Positions 45,101-57,395 of a DNA stretch of 64,000 nt are shown in pieces (the stretch's first letter is position 1; each line of letters begins with the position of its first letter). A program made the translations under genes and the position numbers. The notes below the pieces were generated by a model. That model was not told the origin of the DNA. It was given only the letters and a program-made list of their open reading frames with translations, and searched no databases. This DNA comes from Timema cristinae (taxonomy: Eukaryota; Arthropoda; Insecta; Phasmatodea; Timematidae). The DNA is taken from the NCBI GenBank assembly GCA_039000515.1, contig JBCFYV010002255.1, forward strand, positions 25,535,463 through 25,599,462, read 5' to 3'.

Positions 45101-45145
<45 letters not shown>
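44819..45145 (+). mobile_element. A-type SINE with long (TAA)n
   Basis: Head 'gggtaacctgacggtctagg', intact B box, body, hairpin, then about 14 TAA units (45103-45145). The Ile- and Leu-rich minus-strand frames are the antisense of this tail. Confidence 0.94.
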
Positions 45146-45149
45146 GGGG

Positions 45150-47360
45150 GTTAGGGGGTAGACTATAGATGAAAACATGCTCATTAACGTAGGACAAGAA
45201 TGGGAAAACCAAAAAGTGATTAAATCATAAATTATGTGAAAATGACCTTTAGTGAACCATGACAATATTTGAGATTTCACCAACCTATCAACAGTGACTC
45301 AGTATATTGTGAGTCTGATGTCCTTGTCATTTTTTTTTTCTACAGTTATAAAATATATACAGGCCAGCTAGAACTTTGTAGCATAAAAATCACTCCATTC
45401 TATCTTATAGTAAACGTGACTGGAACGAGCTACAATAAATATTTGATAACATTAGCATAAATATATCGTTATCTTGCTTTCTAATTATTTTCCGGCACGC
45501 TAACTTCACCCATAAAGTCCAGCTTTGTACTTCTTTTTTTTCTCTCTCTCTCTCTCTTGTGCAGCAATCCTATTTTCTACCAAAGCCAGTAGTAGCCCCT
45601 AAACCCTATTAGTTTTACAACTGCTCTGGCCGTATTTTTATGTCGCCTCTTCTCTCTCTCTCTCTCTCTTGTTTAAAGTAGTTTGTCTGCATTCAAGAGG
45701 AGTGATGCAGGATAGAGGCACAAAAGAAGAAAACTGCAGCGGCGGCAAGCAGTCAAATGGCGCGTCACGTGTGGGAATAGCAAGGGATAGAGGTGAAGGG
45801 GTTAGAATAGAAACTAAAAAGAGAGGCTCGTAAAAGGAAGCGTGACTTTGGGATTGGAGGGGGGGGGGCTTCTTTTCTTCTTCTTCTTTATTTTTTTCTT
45901 TTCGGCGTGTCATATTGGAAGATACCAGTGGGAATAAAAGAATGATGGTGGTAAGGGGCTAAAGGAATAAGGATTGAGTTGAGAAAGAAGGGGAGAGGTA
46001 TGAAATAAGGATTGAAAAAAAATAAGTACAGACAATTTGATTTGTTTTTGAGTTTGACATTCGTCTACTTTGGATAGAGATTGATTCCCTTCTTTTTGAC
46101 CTTTTTTTTATTTTTATTCTGCTCTGAGAAGCACCCATAAGAAGGTTATTGTATATCTATATATATGAGAACAAATTCCGACTGTAAAACAAATTTATCA
46201 GGCTGCGAGCTTTATAATAGGAGTAGTTTAAATTATATGAGTGGAATGATGTGTCTCCGTATCTAAAATTGAAGGTGAATTTAACAGAGTCACCCTTTCT
46301 ATCTTTATCGTTACGTGCAACATTGGTCACGTAACCTATTGCGTAAAGCTCACCTTAGATTGGATAACTATTTGGTGAAGGGAAGAGTTTAAGTAAAAAT
46401 TTCTTTCGGGCTGACTATATTTTCCCCACATCCCAACTCACACATCGGGACCAACTGTGTTTGTGTCTACCATCACAATGTACTAGGGCTCGATCTAGAT
46501 AATTCACAACATAATACTCTCTCCATCTCACAGTTCCTTCTTCCAGCTCCATATTTCTTCCACAATCAATAAACACGTTCACAAAAAGAGTTTATGGTCT
46601 GTGACAACAGATCGGTACTTTAAGGTATTAACAAGCTAGCTACCTTCTCTGAGGGTCGATTCTGAATGTCAGAGCTGGTATATAGACAAACAAAGGAAAA
46701 ATATATAAATCTACCCAACCTTACTCCTCTAAAACAATCTTCCTCAGCTTTACCCCTCATACCAGGGGAGGGGGTGAGCTTTTGGGATTAACATTTGACG
46801 TTAGCTTTCTACCTTAAGGTGGGTATATAGAGAACACAAGAAAAGGTTATTGTTTTTGCTGTTTATATAGCAAAAATGTATTTTGGTCAAATTAAATCAA
46901 ATATTGTTTCAGTGCAAATTTATAGTTTAATTTATCTCACATGATTATATAAACAGTTCTTTAATGTCTGTCAAGGTTGTCCTGGAATTTAATGAACATT
47001 TTTCTTCAATTAAAAAGGTTCGTAATCTAATGCCTCCCTTCTCATGACGGATATTCGAGAATAAGAACTGTTGATATCACCATATGAACAATATTAAACT
47101 CTATGGTCCTACTGAAGCATAATTTTATTTTATTTGTTAAAAAAGAATTTAATTCGCAAAAAAACACTGGCATTTAATAGCGTTACCTGAATCCTCTCCT
47201 TAATCTTACTAACTTGTGTAACTGTCAGCTACAATTCCTTTTACAGGAATCCCACTATTCCCCGCAGGGCTAAACGCATTTATTAAACTAATAGTGTTGG
47301 GATGTGAAGCCTGGCCCAGGTTTATATAGGATGACACAATACGTTTCGAAGCATAATAAA
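45150..47360. other. Unassigned DNA with polypyrimidine/polypurine tracts
   Basis: (CT)n runs at about 45541-45558 and 45652-45669, polypurine/polypyrimidine blocks at 45850-46020, and no repeat family or gene recognised. 45690-45850 is modestly GC-richer. Confidence 0.45.
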
Positions 47361-47364
47361 ACAC

Positions 47365-47625
47365 CCACCTCGGTGGCGTAGTTGGCTAACCCGCTAGTCG
47401 TGTTGAGTTCTACTGAGGACGGGGAGATCGAGGTTCGAATCTCGGTCGGGTGAACTGGGGGTGGCTTCTCCTAAATGGTTTTCCACTCTCCCTCCACGCA
47501 AATGCGGGGTCACTTCCTCTAATTCACCATCTCAATTCCTGATCTATTAGCGTAATTAGTACTTAAAGCGTATAACCCGAACGGGTAGTAAGAAGTGGTG
47601 CTAAATAATAATAATAATAATAATA
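47365..47625 (+). mobile_element. B-type SINE, full length
   Basis: Head 'cccacctcggtggcgtagttgg', B box GGTTCGAATCT, body, hairpin tail and (TAA)n. Flanks 'aataaaacac' and 'aataaacac' are a probable imperfect TSD. Confidence 0.93.
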
Positions 47626-47832
47626 AACACAATGAAACTAAACGTCTTGAAACCATGAAACAATTAGTTTCAACTATTTATTTATTTTCACATGAAACAT
47701 AATTGAACACAAATCTATTGAAAAAAAAATCAATCTGTGCTAAGAGGACGGTGGGTGATGTTGGTTATATATTTACTTATTAACTGATAACTATAATTTC
47801 CTTGGATTGGTTGGGTTTTTTAATTCTGTAAG

Positions 47833-47870
47833 TTAGTACCGCGTCTTACTAACCATTGGTGTTGTACGCT
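47833..47870 (-). mobile_element. SINE tail fragment
   Basis: Only the shared terminal module, diverged ('accgcgtcttactaaccattgg'). Confidence 0.6.
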
Positions 47871-47952
47871 GATTGGTTAGTTAAGCAGGAAGAGATTTAA
47901 ATATAAATTATAAGATACTGTGTCCATCCTATTAATGAAAGTATAACCAAGA

Positions 47953-48096
47953 ATTGTGAATGTGGGGAATGCCAGGCCTCCACAGTGGTTCGGATTCCAC
48001 GTTAAACTGTAGGTCCTTCATTTCATCTCACAATCACCCTACCATTACACATTAGCGTAAGTGCGTATAACCCGAACGGGTAGTAAGACGTGGTGC

Positions 48097-48137
<41 letters not shown>
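47953..48137 (+). mobile_element. A-type SINE, 5'-truncated
   Basis: Begins 'attgtgaatgtggggaatgc', ends in a long (TAA)n. Perfect 10-bp TSD ATAACCAAGA (47943-47952 and 48138-48147). Confidence 0.95.
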
Positions 48138-48142
<5 letters not shown>

Positions 48143-48218
48143 CAAGAAAGATTCTTTGAAAAAGTACATACAGGAACTAAGGAAGCTCCCTGAACAATTT
48201 CCTATCTTACCTCGAGTG

Positions 48219-48438
48219 CAGTAGCCCCATGGCTTCTTTGGTACTGACTGACAGCTGACGGCTTTGAAAAGTTACCAGACCAAATTATGTATTCCTACGC
48301 CGAACCATATGATCTGAAAAAACATGTGTTTACAGCTGTCACTTCTGGCAATCAAAATGTAGGTATTTACCTAAATGTTGACTGTCAGAATTCAGCTGTG
48401 AGCTGTCAGTCAGCACCAAAGAGGTCATGGGGCTACTG
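48219..48438. mobile_element. 220-bp MITE-like element
   Basis: 38-bp terminal inverted repeats (48219-48256 and 48401-48438) match at 35 of 38 positions and begin CAGTAGCCCCATG. The CAG start recalls hAT-type ends, but no 8-bp TSD is visible. The internal ~145 bp holds part of a 70-codon open frame with no known motif. Confidence 0.65.
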
Positions 48439-48664
48439 TAAGCTTAAAAAAGTAACAAAGCACAACCAAAACAATAACGATTCGCCTTTGGGCATGTAAA
48501 ACTCGTGGCCCGTCAACCTTATGATGAACCATCATGCAATGCGATCCTGTTCTTCTTCTTCTAGTAAACATCGGTGACATACATTTGAGAATGTGCTATT
48601 TAGGGACTTGGCATAACTCGAGAGAATTTGAGAAAATGAGGTCGGTGTACAAATAACTCTCGAA

Positions 48665-48874
48665 ATAAGCTGGACAGCCGATGACGATGAGATCGGGGTT
48701 GGAATCATGTTGAGGTATACTGAGGGTGTTTTTTTTAATACAAATAATTTCCAACTACTCCTCTAAGAAAATTCGGGTACACTTCCCCCAAAATTCAAAT
48801 GACCTTATCCCTAACACGTTAGCTCACTTAGTTAATATGAGTATAGCCCTAACGGGTAGTAAGACGCGGTGACC
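48665..48874 (+). mobile_element. C-type SINE, 5'-truncated
   Basis: 'gatgagatcggggttggaatc', 'tactgagggtg', body and 'cctaacgggtagtaagacgcggtg', without an A-rich end. Confidence 0.78.
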
Positions 48875-49034
48875 AGAAAGCGGCTATTAAATGAAAAAAC
48901 ATTAATTTACACTCCTCTCTTTTATAGACGTAGCCAACAACTTTGCGTGCCTCATGTTTTTATTGTCCGTTATTTTACTAGTAAAATAAAAATTAAATAC
49001 TTCTCTCAAACCCTAATATAGTATTATTAGTCCC

Positions 49035-49314
49035 TATTATTAGCACCGCGTCTTACTACCCGTTCGGGTTATACACACTTATGCTAATGTGTAGTGGTAG
49101 GGTGATTGTGAGATGAAATGGAGGACATACAGTTTAAAGAGGGATCCGAACCACGGTGGAGGCCTGGCATTCCACACATTCACGAGTTGTGATTAAAACA
49201 CGTCTTCTCAGAGGTGAAGGAAAGGTTTGGCAATCAGACAAATCTGTACCGGGACCGAGGATTGAACCCCGGATCCACAGCACAGAAGTCTTACCCCTAG
49301 ACCACCAGGTCACC
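49035..49314 (-). mobile_element. A-type SINE, nearly full length
   Basis: Tail to head 'ccaccaggtcacc', with a 10-bp deletion in the anticodon-arm region (agaagtcttacccc). Short terminal repeat. Confidence 0.93.
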
Positions 49315-49664
49315 CTACCCAAGTGGCCTAGGAACACATTTCTCGTAGCTTCTATAATACATGTATAAAGAAAAGTCCCTCGTAAATATACACATATCAT
49401 ATTTAAAAATGTAAAGTATAAATCCTTGGGATGAGATTTTGGAAATTAATTTATACTACAATTTTCTTTGACATTTTAGTGAGGAGCGTACAAAGGAAAT
49501 TATTTTGACTAGTTTGTTAACAACTAAAAAATAACCTGTCAGTGAGATTTTATAACAGAAATATAGTAAAATAAAAGTTATAAAATGTATCTTGTATTGA
49601 TTTTTAGTATTGGTTTAACAAAATGAAGTTTTTCTCTAGTTTTATGTGAAATGTTATAATATTT

Positions 49665-49790
49665 CAAATGAGAAAGGTAGAATTTAGAAGGAAAGAAAAT
49701 GCACGTAGTTACGTTGAGGGAAGGGGGAAAACCATTAAGAGAGCAACAGCCTCACTTTACGTGTCCAGGACTCAAACTCTGAACTTTCCG
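49665..49790 (-). mobile_element. C-type SINE fragment
   Basis: 'gagaaaggtagaatttagaagg', 'gttgagggaagggggaaaacc', decayed B-box region. Confidence 0.55.
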
Positions 49791-51150
49791 TAAATAGATA
49801 GATTTACATTCGGTCTGTATGTCCATCGATGAGGGATCAAGACAAACTACAATGCCCTTTAGTTTCCCACTTACTCCACGAACGAAAGAAGGTTAATGAA
49901 CGTTAAACTACTGTAGAGAATAGAAATACTTTTTTTATATATACCTCTCGTTCTTCGAGTTACCTTGATCCAGTAACGGCTCTGTTTCCACGTGAGTAGA
50001 TCGGGGCTGTTTGTCTTCATATGTCTCTATTCTGGCTACTACCCCCAGTCGTTTACAAGCGCGTTGTACCAAGAGACTTCAGTAAAGTAGGGAATCAATT
50101 ATATGTCTGTTTTATATTGACCACGAGGGAAGTAGAGAAATAGTGAAGCTGCTATCAGCACAGGATTGATAGACATAGTCGTATTTTCTAGTGTAGCCTA
50201 TTATAGTTTGGAACAAAATGTTCCAAACTCTGTCATTTTTAGGCTACACCTAAATATGTTAAAGTTCACAAAACAAACATAATATGGTTTCTAATGTTAA
50301 ATATTTTTCAGATATTTTTTTATAAGAAAAAAATCTTTTTTACCGTGCTAAACACTCCCGAAATACCAATTTTGAACAAATTTGTTAAATCCATCTTAGG
50401 AAAATATCAAAATTTCAAAAGTCAGTTACTTATTCAACTCACTCTCTGACATACTAATCAGTCATCACTGTATTTCCCAAACCCTTGGGCCTGTAAACTT
50501 GAAATAATACGTCAAGGATTTTTTTTTTGTCTTAGGCAAGTGATAAGACGTGGTGTTTGCGAAATAAGACCTCAAACGGGTGAAAGGGAGGATTGAAAGT
50601 TTTCAAAATTCACTGATGTATCTCTTTAACCAGCAGATCAAGAACCTTAAAATTTAAAATGAAGTTTCTTTTCTAAAATTGGGTGAGATTGTTCTTAAGG
50701 TTTTTCAAATTTCATCCCTTAAGTTGGTATAGAGGAGCATAAAGTTGTGGGACTCAGTTGTAACATGTCAAAAATGACAAACAAAACATTTTTAACGCGT
50801 ATGTACAATCATTCAATCAAGCCCTTAGAATGGTGCAAAACCATGATTACCAGTTCTAATAAATTCTTATAATGTGTGGCAGATATAGACTTAATGTGAC
50901 ATCAGTAAATGCCCTTCTCACCAACATCTGAATTGCCCCGGCGAACGTAGTACATTGGCTTTGGAAGAAAACACAAGCCAACTTCTATCTCATGGGCCGA
51001 TTGACGAAGAAATGAGCGAGGGGTCAGTTCAGGAGAGACCATCTGGTAATGCAGCGCTCGGAGTCAAGTGGCGCGATATGTAACCATCCTCTACCCCTTT
51101 TCTGTACTTGGAATAATCATGGCCAATTCATTGGTATAAATATAATAATA
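49791..51150. other. Unassigned DNA with family E/F pieces
   Basis: 50330-50470 has family E phrases on the minus strand ('ttttgaacaaatttgttaaatcc') joined to a family F-like 'cccaaacccttgggcctg'. 50930-51060 is GC-richer and shares 'ggggtcag...gaccatctgg' with 3390-3420. No gene recognised. Confidence 0.4.
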
Positions 51151-51156
51151 ATAATA

Positions 51157-51404
51157 ATTTTAGCACCGCGTCTTACTACCCATTCGGGTTATACGCTATT
51201 AGTACTAATTACGATAATGGATTAGGAATTGGGAAGGTTGAATTAGAGGAAGTGAACCTGTATTTGCGTGGAGGGAGAATGGAAAACCATTTAGTAAAAA
51301 CCACCCCCAGTTCACCCGACCGAGATTCGAACCTCGATCTCCCCATCCTCAGCAGCCGAGCTCAACACGACAAGCGCGTTAGCCAACTACGCCACCGAGG
51401 CGGG
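51157..51404 (-). mobile_element. B-type SINE, full length
   Basis: Hairpin tail, body, intact B box and head ending GGCGGGT. TSD not clear. Confidence 0.93.
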
Positions 51405-51564
51405 TGGTGAAAATATGAGCCGGTCCTTGGTTCACGTAATCTTTTTGTAATCACCACTCGTTGGATACACTGCTGTCAGAAATACTCTAGACTTTGTAGA
51501 GAAGACCGCGATGGTTGTGGCGTCTGAATCACCTCCTTGCAGCAGATCGAGCTACGGGGCTTAT

Positions 51565-52390
51565 CACGAGTATTGAGATACTTAGTTGATTATATCGTTG
51601 TGCCCTTAAGGCGTAGTTTCTGTTAGTGGAGCTGTGAGCTCTATCATGTAAATGTCCTTATGACTATGTTTTTTGTAGGTAATACTTATTTGTTACATTA
51701 TGCCCTTAAGGCATAGTTTAGTTTTTTGAACTGTGAGCTCTAGTCTACAATGTCCTTAGGACATATATTATGTATGTCAGTTGTTCTGACCTTTTTCTAT
51801 GACCATAAGGCGTAGTTTATTATAGTGTGCCATATGCACTATCTTTCTACGTCTATCAGTCTTGGTCGAAAATATTGGGGTCGTAAACAGACGTCATAAG
51901 CTGTTTGACCATACTGTGGCTATAGAACAGCGTAATAATTATTATTATTATTAGCACCACGTCTTACTACCCGTTCGGGTTATACGCACTTACGCTAATG
52001 TGTAATGGTAGGGTGATTGTGAGATGAAATGAAGGACCTACAGTTTAACGTGGAATCCGAACCACGGTGGAGGCCTGGCATTCCCCACATTCACAAGATG
52101 TCTTGTCAGAGGTGAAGGAAGGGTTTGGTAATCAGATAAATCTGTGCCGGGACCGAGGATCGAACCCCGGCCGCCAGCATAGAAGTCTGACACCTTACCC
52201 CTAGACCGCCAGGTCACCGACTTAAGCGTAGTAATTAATTAAGGAAAATTATAGACTATTTGTTGCTCTTTTTTTTTTCACGACTTAATCGGGTCTGTAA
52301 GCTCACACAAGTTTTGTAGGTGTCTAAGTCTGTACTGATTTGAGGTACGCAACCTGTGTAAGTGCCACTAGTCCATAGTAGTGGCTCGCG
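51565..52390. repeat. Chain of short hairpins with ~100-bp period
   Basis: 'tgcccttaaggcgtag'-like strings recur at 51601, 51701 and (decayed) 51800. Perfect short hairpins: AGTAT-ATACT (51569-51582), GAGCT-AGCTC (51629-51641), TATGCC-GGCATA (51699-51715), ATGTCC-GGACAT (51750-51764), GTCAG-CTGAC (51776-51790), ATAGTG-CACTAT (51822-51842) and GCCACTA-TAGTGGC (52364-52385). An A-type SINE interrupts it. No ORF or known RNA family recognised. Confidence 0.65.
51941..52224 (-). mobile_element. A-type SINE, full length
   Basis: Intact tail, body and head. Near-perfect 12-bp TSD AGCGTAATAATT / AGCGTAGTAATT (51929-51940 and 52225-52236). Confidence 0.95.
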
Positions 52391-52399
52391 GGGTTATGT

Positions 52400-53560
52400 T
52401 TTTTGTGTACGGCCTGTTTTAGGTGCCTATAGAGTTGATCGAGTTTGATCACTATCTTGATTAGTGTTATTATCCCCGTTGCAGGGTAACTTAATGTTTA
52501 TACTATTGATTGCACTGGCAGTACTATTTAGGAAATGTCCGGCAATAGTATTAATTGCTTCTAGATTCCTGGTTATTCGCCATTGACTAGGTTTAAAAGA
52601 TTTGTCTCTTTTCAAGGAACCAATTACATTGTGAAGTCTAACTATATTAGAAGTTAAATCTCGCTAGCTAGCATATGTTAATTACAGTCCTTGTAGCTCC
52701 TTAAACTAGAACTAAGATTATGTAGTTTTGTTTTTAATATTTAAAGTTATGTATTGTTGTATTAAGCCGATTGGCATTAATGATAACTAAGTTATTCTTT
52801 TGATCGTAGTTACTATGTACTAATAACATTGTGTCATTACCTATTGTCCTATTCGGAGTATTAGTAGCTGTGCTGTCTTAACGAGTCACAAGATTTAGTG
52901 TTTAAACCTATGACATAAGTGTGCAAGTTATAGGGTGTTCCAAGGTGCTTCACACCAGACTCATCTTAGGCTAGTTATTGATATAACTGATTATATACAT
53001 TTATTTATTTTCTCATCTTAAAAAAATTGATGGTTTGAATAATTACAACCTGTGATTATATGTACTTTCTTATCTCTTTATAAATAAACTAACTTTGTTA
53101 ATCATGTATATTATTCCTGTACTGTACCTATATCTTATAATGTAGTAAACAGAAGGGTAGAAGGGAGCACACTGACTCACTCAGAACATTATTTCCCCAA
53201 GCCTAGTCCTGGAAGTTTGAAATTTTGCTTGACAGAATTGTAGCGAGACTGCCCCATATAACCATAAAATTCTGAAATTGTGATATTTCCAGATGGGGAT
53301 ACAGGAAAAATCAAGATGATTTTAAAAAAGATCCATTGTTGTGATAGCGAATATAAAATTCGAATAATAAACTAGCTCTTATCTCGCAGGGACATTGTGA
53401 TTAAAATAAACAAATCCTGTCCACATAGCTCAGTGAACCATGATTCTCTTTTGAAAGCCATGATATTTATTACTAAATATGTTTGTTTAACAGAGTATAT
53501 TATTTATTTATGTTCTTTGGTGAACTGTGATGCTCTTATTACCAACATATTTCAGGGACA
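52400..53560. other. AT-rich DNA without firm features
   Basis: 53160-53260 has a family F-like block ('cactgactcactcag...gaagtttgaaattttg'). Otherwise nothing recognised. Confidence 0.4.
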
Positions 53561-53573
53561 ATGATTATTAGTT

Positions 53574-53622
53574 ATTATTATTATTAGCACCGCGTCTTAC
53601 TACCCGTTCGGGTTATACGCAC
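53574..53622 (-). mobile_element. 49-bp minimal A-type SINE tail insertion
   Basis: Contains only (TTA)n plus the shared 3' hairpin module, ending at 'ttatacgcac'. Perfect 11-bp TSD GATTATTAGTT (53563-53573 and 53623-53633) shows it is a complete insertion event and not a later deletion product. Confidence 0.95.
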
Positions 53623-53639
53623 GATTATTAGTTCTTTTA

Positions 53640-55555
53640 TCTTGTTTTATGATCATGCCTAGGAAAATTTTGTGGTGTTAATCAATTAGTGTTTGTTTGT
53701 GTATTCAATTTGTGGACAGGGTAGTATTTTATCTCAAATATTTTATTTGATTTATTAGTTGCCATTATTGGTTTGTGATTGACATAATTATCTCCGGATT
53801 GTGCAGCGAGAAACTAACAAAAGGTGGACAGCCGGATGTTGAAAGTTCTAATTTGGTATAGTTTTGGTGCTGCTTAGCCGTGCAAGAACGGGCAAAATTT
53901 TTAGTATATTATTAAAAGTCATGTGGTTTGTATTTGTCTGTCCAGAGTTTTTCTCAAAATTCCCGATTTAGTGCAAAGCTGAAACTTGGCACATTGCTTA
54001 CTTAAGAGTTGTAAATACCCTAAAAATTCAAAATTCTCAAAACTTATATTTTTTATAAGGGGGATGATAGAGAGGGGATTTATTATCCCTCAATCACGTA
54101 TCTGGAGTTATGTAGTTTTGGCCTATGGGGCATGCTATATTTATGAGAAAAATCCAAAACTTGAAAAATATAAATCCCAATAACTTGGAGAACCCATGGA
54201 TACAAACCTCGTACTTCATGTTTTAATATTCCAAAACTATATAAAAACTACAGGTAGCAGATTTCACGCGAAATCCAAAATTGCCTGTCTAAATATAGAA
54301 TTTGACCAAAATCTATTCAACAGCTTCGGCTGTAGCCTCATGGATAAACAAACAGATACACAAACATAATTGTAAAGTACTTTTTTTTTAATTAGTTGCC
54401 AGGCGTGTATAACACATTAAAATCAACAAAAAATCCTCATGGGGCTCGAATGTTACAAGGCAGGGATTTTCAACTGGCAGCCCACGGGCCATATGGGGCC
54501 AGTGATGCTTGTTTTTTTTTTGTTTTGTTTTTTTACTTCCCATAAAGTTCTTTCAAAAAATAATCTGCTGCAGTAAAATCGATATATTTAGTCGAGAAAC
54601 CGAAAGTTTTGACTTATGTATATGAAAATATCCAACGATATTAGTTCAATAATAAATGTAATCACGCTCTATTTTAATAATCAATTGTGTATCCGCGTGA
54701 ATCATATTTTCTTAAACCCGCTAGCTGATTATGATGCCACTAACTAGACTCGTGCATTCAATTGCGAATATCGGGCACTTTTAAGTTGGAAACCCCTGGT
54801 CTAAGATAGTACTCTCTCAATAAACTGGAATTCATCGGTGAACGGGAGCTCCAGGTTCAAACCCCGTGTACTGACACGTTGTTTTCCTAAATAACTTTAC
54901 GCTCTTGCTTCTCTCTAATTAAATTATATTCTCTCTAAATTTTACGTCATTAATTAATAAATGATTGGTGTTAATGTGTGAACTACCTGATAGCCTCACA
55001 TCAGTTGTTTCAAAGGATTGTCTCACGTCTAATTCACTCAGCAGCTAAGAGGATATATCAATGAATTTATTAATCAATGTTCCAAAATAGAAACAGTTTT
55101 TCACGTGCCGCCATTGCACCAGAAATAACCCCCTCGCGTGTTTTTAACAATACTCAAAGCAAAGGGTTGTTCTTGTAAGATAACTTGACTCGCACCATCT
55201 GTGGTAACGGGATTTTAGCCGGGCCAAGGTTGCGGAGTTAATTAAATGTGGTTTCTGTTTCATAAAAATAAAAAGATAATAAGGTCGTAGTTTGCGAGAG
55301 TAATCAGTAGTTCTCCAACTTTGATGGTTCCTTGTTGAGGAGGAAAACAAGAGGGTTAAGGGAGGGGGTTTAACATATCTGTATACATAAGTGTAAATAA
55401 TTATAGTTGTGGAAGCATCGGGGCAGTAAAAAAAATGTTAGCGGCCCCAATATTAAACAAATATTCTTTATTCCTCCTCGTTTAAATAGTGTGATTTTTA
55501 CTTTATCTTCTAAAGAGAAAATATTGTAATCGTAAACAATTTTGACCTCGAGATT
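53640..55555. other. Unassigned AT-rich DNA
   Basis: 53930-54370 carries dispersed-repeat-like phrases ('gctgaaacttggcacattgc', 'ataaacaaacagatacac'). Open frames at 53986, 55144 and 55370 show no motif. The rest has nothing recognised. Confidence 0.4.
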
Positions 55556-55559
55556 ATGA

Positions 55560-56900
55560 TAAATATTTGTTTTAAGTGTCCCCGAGCCCAAATTGTGGAT
55601 TTTACAATTCTGTATGTCCTGTCTGTCTGTCTGTCTCTCTGTCTGTCCCTGGCCACAAATCTGAAACAGTTTGATGGCTTTTGTTTAAACTTGATATCTG
55701 GTTGTTATTTAGCTATCCCTTGATAGTTTATTTATATCATTATTTTGAGCTTAGTCCTTAATATATGGGTAGTTTACGGATGAATAATATTTGAATTACC
55801 ACTTTTTCGAAAATGTCCCTAACAATTTTGGTTAAAATTTGTATTTAAGGAGTGTTTTACCTCCTAAATAACAATGTATACTTAGTCGGCGTAAAAAAAA
55901 CAGTATGTGTTGTTTATAGATGAGTTATTTTTGAAAATTTGTATCATTTTGAAAATAGTTATGTGTTTAAAGTGTATATATGGGAAGTTTATTACATTAA
56001 AAATAATACCTTATCCTTATTTTGGGGCGGGGGGAGGGGGGGGATTGTTAAAGGTTAGTTTATTGATGACGGAATTTTAGAAAATCATAAATATTTTTAA
56101 AATGGCTTTAACGATTAAGTTCAAATTGTTTATCTGATAAGTTTTTAACCAGAAATATAGATAATTTTATTTATTTGTTGTTTTTACAATTCATTTTTTA
56201 GTAGTTTACTAATTTTTGAACAATTTGAAACGATTTGAAAATAGCTACAACGATTTTAAAAATTGGTATCTGGGGTTAATTTTATACGAGAAATATTAAT
56301 GTGTGTTTATATTTCTTAAGTAAGTTAGTTTAAGGGTAGCTAATTCCAGGATTTTCTTATAAATTTTAATTTATTTTTTACAAATGACCTTAAAAACTTG
56401 TTTCAAAATGGATATCAGTGACCTGTATTACACGATGAAAGATTTTATTTTTATTTTTTTAAATAGTATCAGGGTAGTATTAAAATAGCCGATTTTTGAA
56501 AATTATATTTTCGTCTATTTTAATAATGTTTAAAATCCATAAATGACGAGTGTTTATTGTTATTATAAAAATGATATTTTTTTCAGAGGAAATTTTTTTA
56601 TCTTTAGTTTAATTAAAACATATACTTTCTTAACATTTTGTTCCAAGCTATAATAAACTAAGTGATATTTTTTGTGATTATATCTCACCAATTATTTATT
56701 TTAAAAATTAACTTTTTTAAAGATATAAAATATTCCTTAAATAAGGAACATTTTTATCGCAAAAAAAGTGCATTGTGTACATATTGTTTGTTCTTAGTTA
56801 AAAGGACTTAAAATAATTTCAAAAGTTATGAAATAAAAATATTTTTACTCTATTTAAAAATATAAATAATTAAGTTTAAGAGGCTCCCATATTCGTGTAA
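55560..56900 (+). repeat. Degenerate ~143-bp core repeat (family E), copy 4, with (CTGT)n edge
   Basis: Opens with (CTGT)n at about 55615-55650 and 'ccctggccacaaatctgaaac', then core phrases at about 55821, 56110, 56249, 56389 and 56520 (spacings 2x144, 139, 140, 131). The most complete copy, showing microsatellite edge followed by tandem cores. Confidence 0.65.
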
Positions 56901-57059
56901 GTACCTGGGGAATCCTTTGTTTTCTACCCTTAAATCCGGCACTGCTGTATGTACAGTCTATCATTTATTGATTGGTGATTGCCGGTACATTTAGTTCAAA
57001 ATCCCCTATTCTCAAATTGTTTCTTTAAGCGATTTTCTTTTTATCACTGATTATCAGTG

Positions 57060-57275
57060 TTAGCACTATAAAAATTGTAGTCGTGTCACTCAACCGTTCC
57101 ATGTTGTGCACATTTAATTACACTAAGAAAGAACGAGGGAGGAAGGTATACTTTCAAGGAAATGTACTCGCATTAGTGTGGAAGAAGAGTGGGAAACAAT
57201 TTGGGAAAATACCCCGGTACACCTGGATATTATTTGAATCCGACCTCCCTATCATATCTGATCAAATAGTCTTGA
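57060..57275 (-). mobile_element. C-type SINE, old copy
   Basis: 'tcaaccgttccatgttgtgcac', 'gtgtggaagaagagtggg', B-box region 'tttgaatccgacctcc'. Strongly diverged. Confidence 0.6.
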
Positions 57276-57395
57276 AGTCAAATCAAGGTATCCATTAATG
57301 CGGGTGTTAAAACTAAATATTACTAATTTTTTAAATTCTATACAGCTTTTATTGCAACTCAAGCTTATCACAGTTTTTGTTTTAATATTAATTAT

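Noticed and set aside
48287..48499. 70-codon open frame as a small cysteine-containing protein
   Set aside because: It overlaps the right terminal inverted repeat of the MITE-like element and has no signal peptide or known motif.
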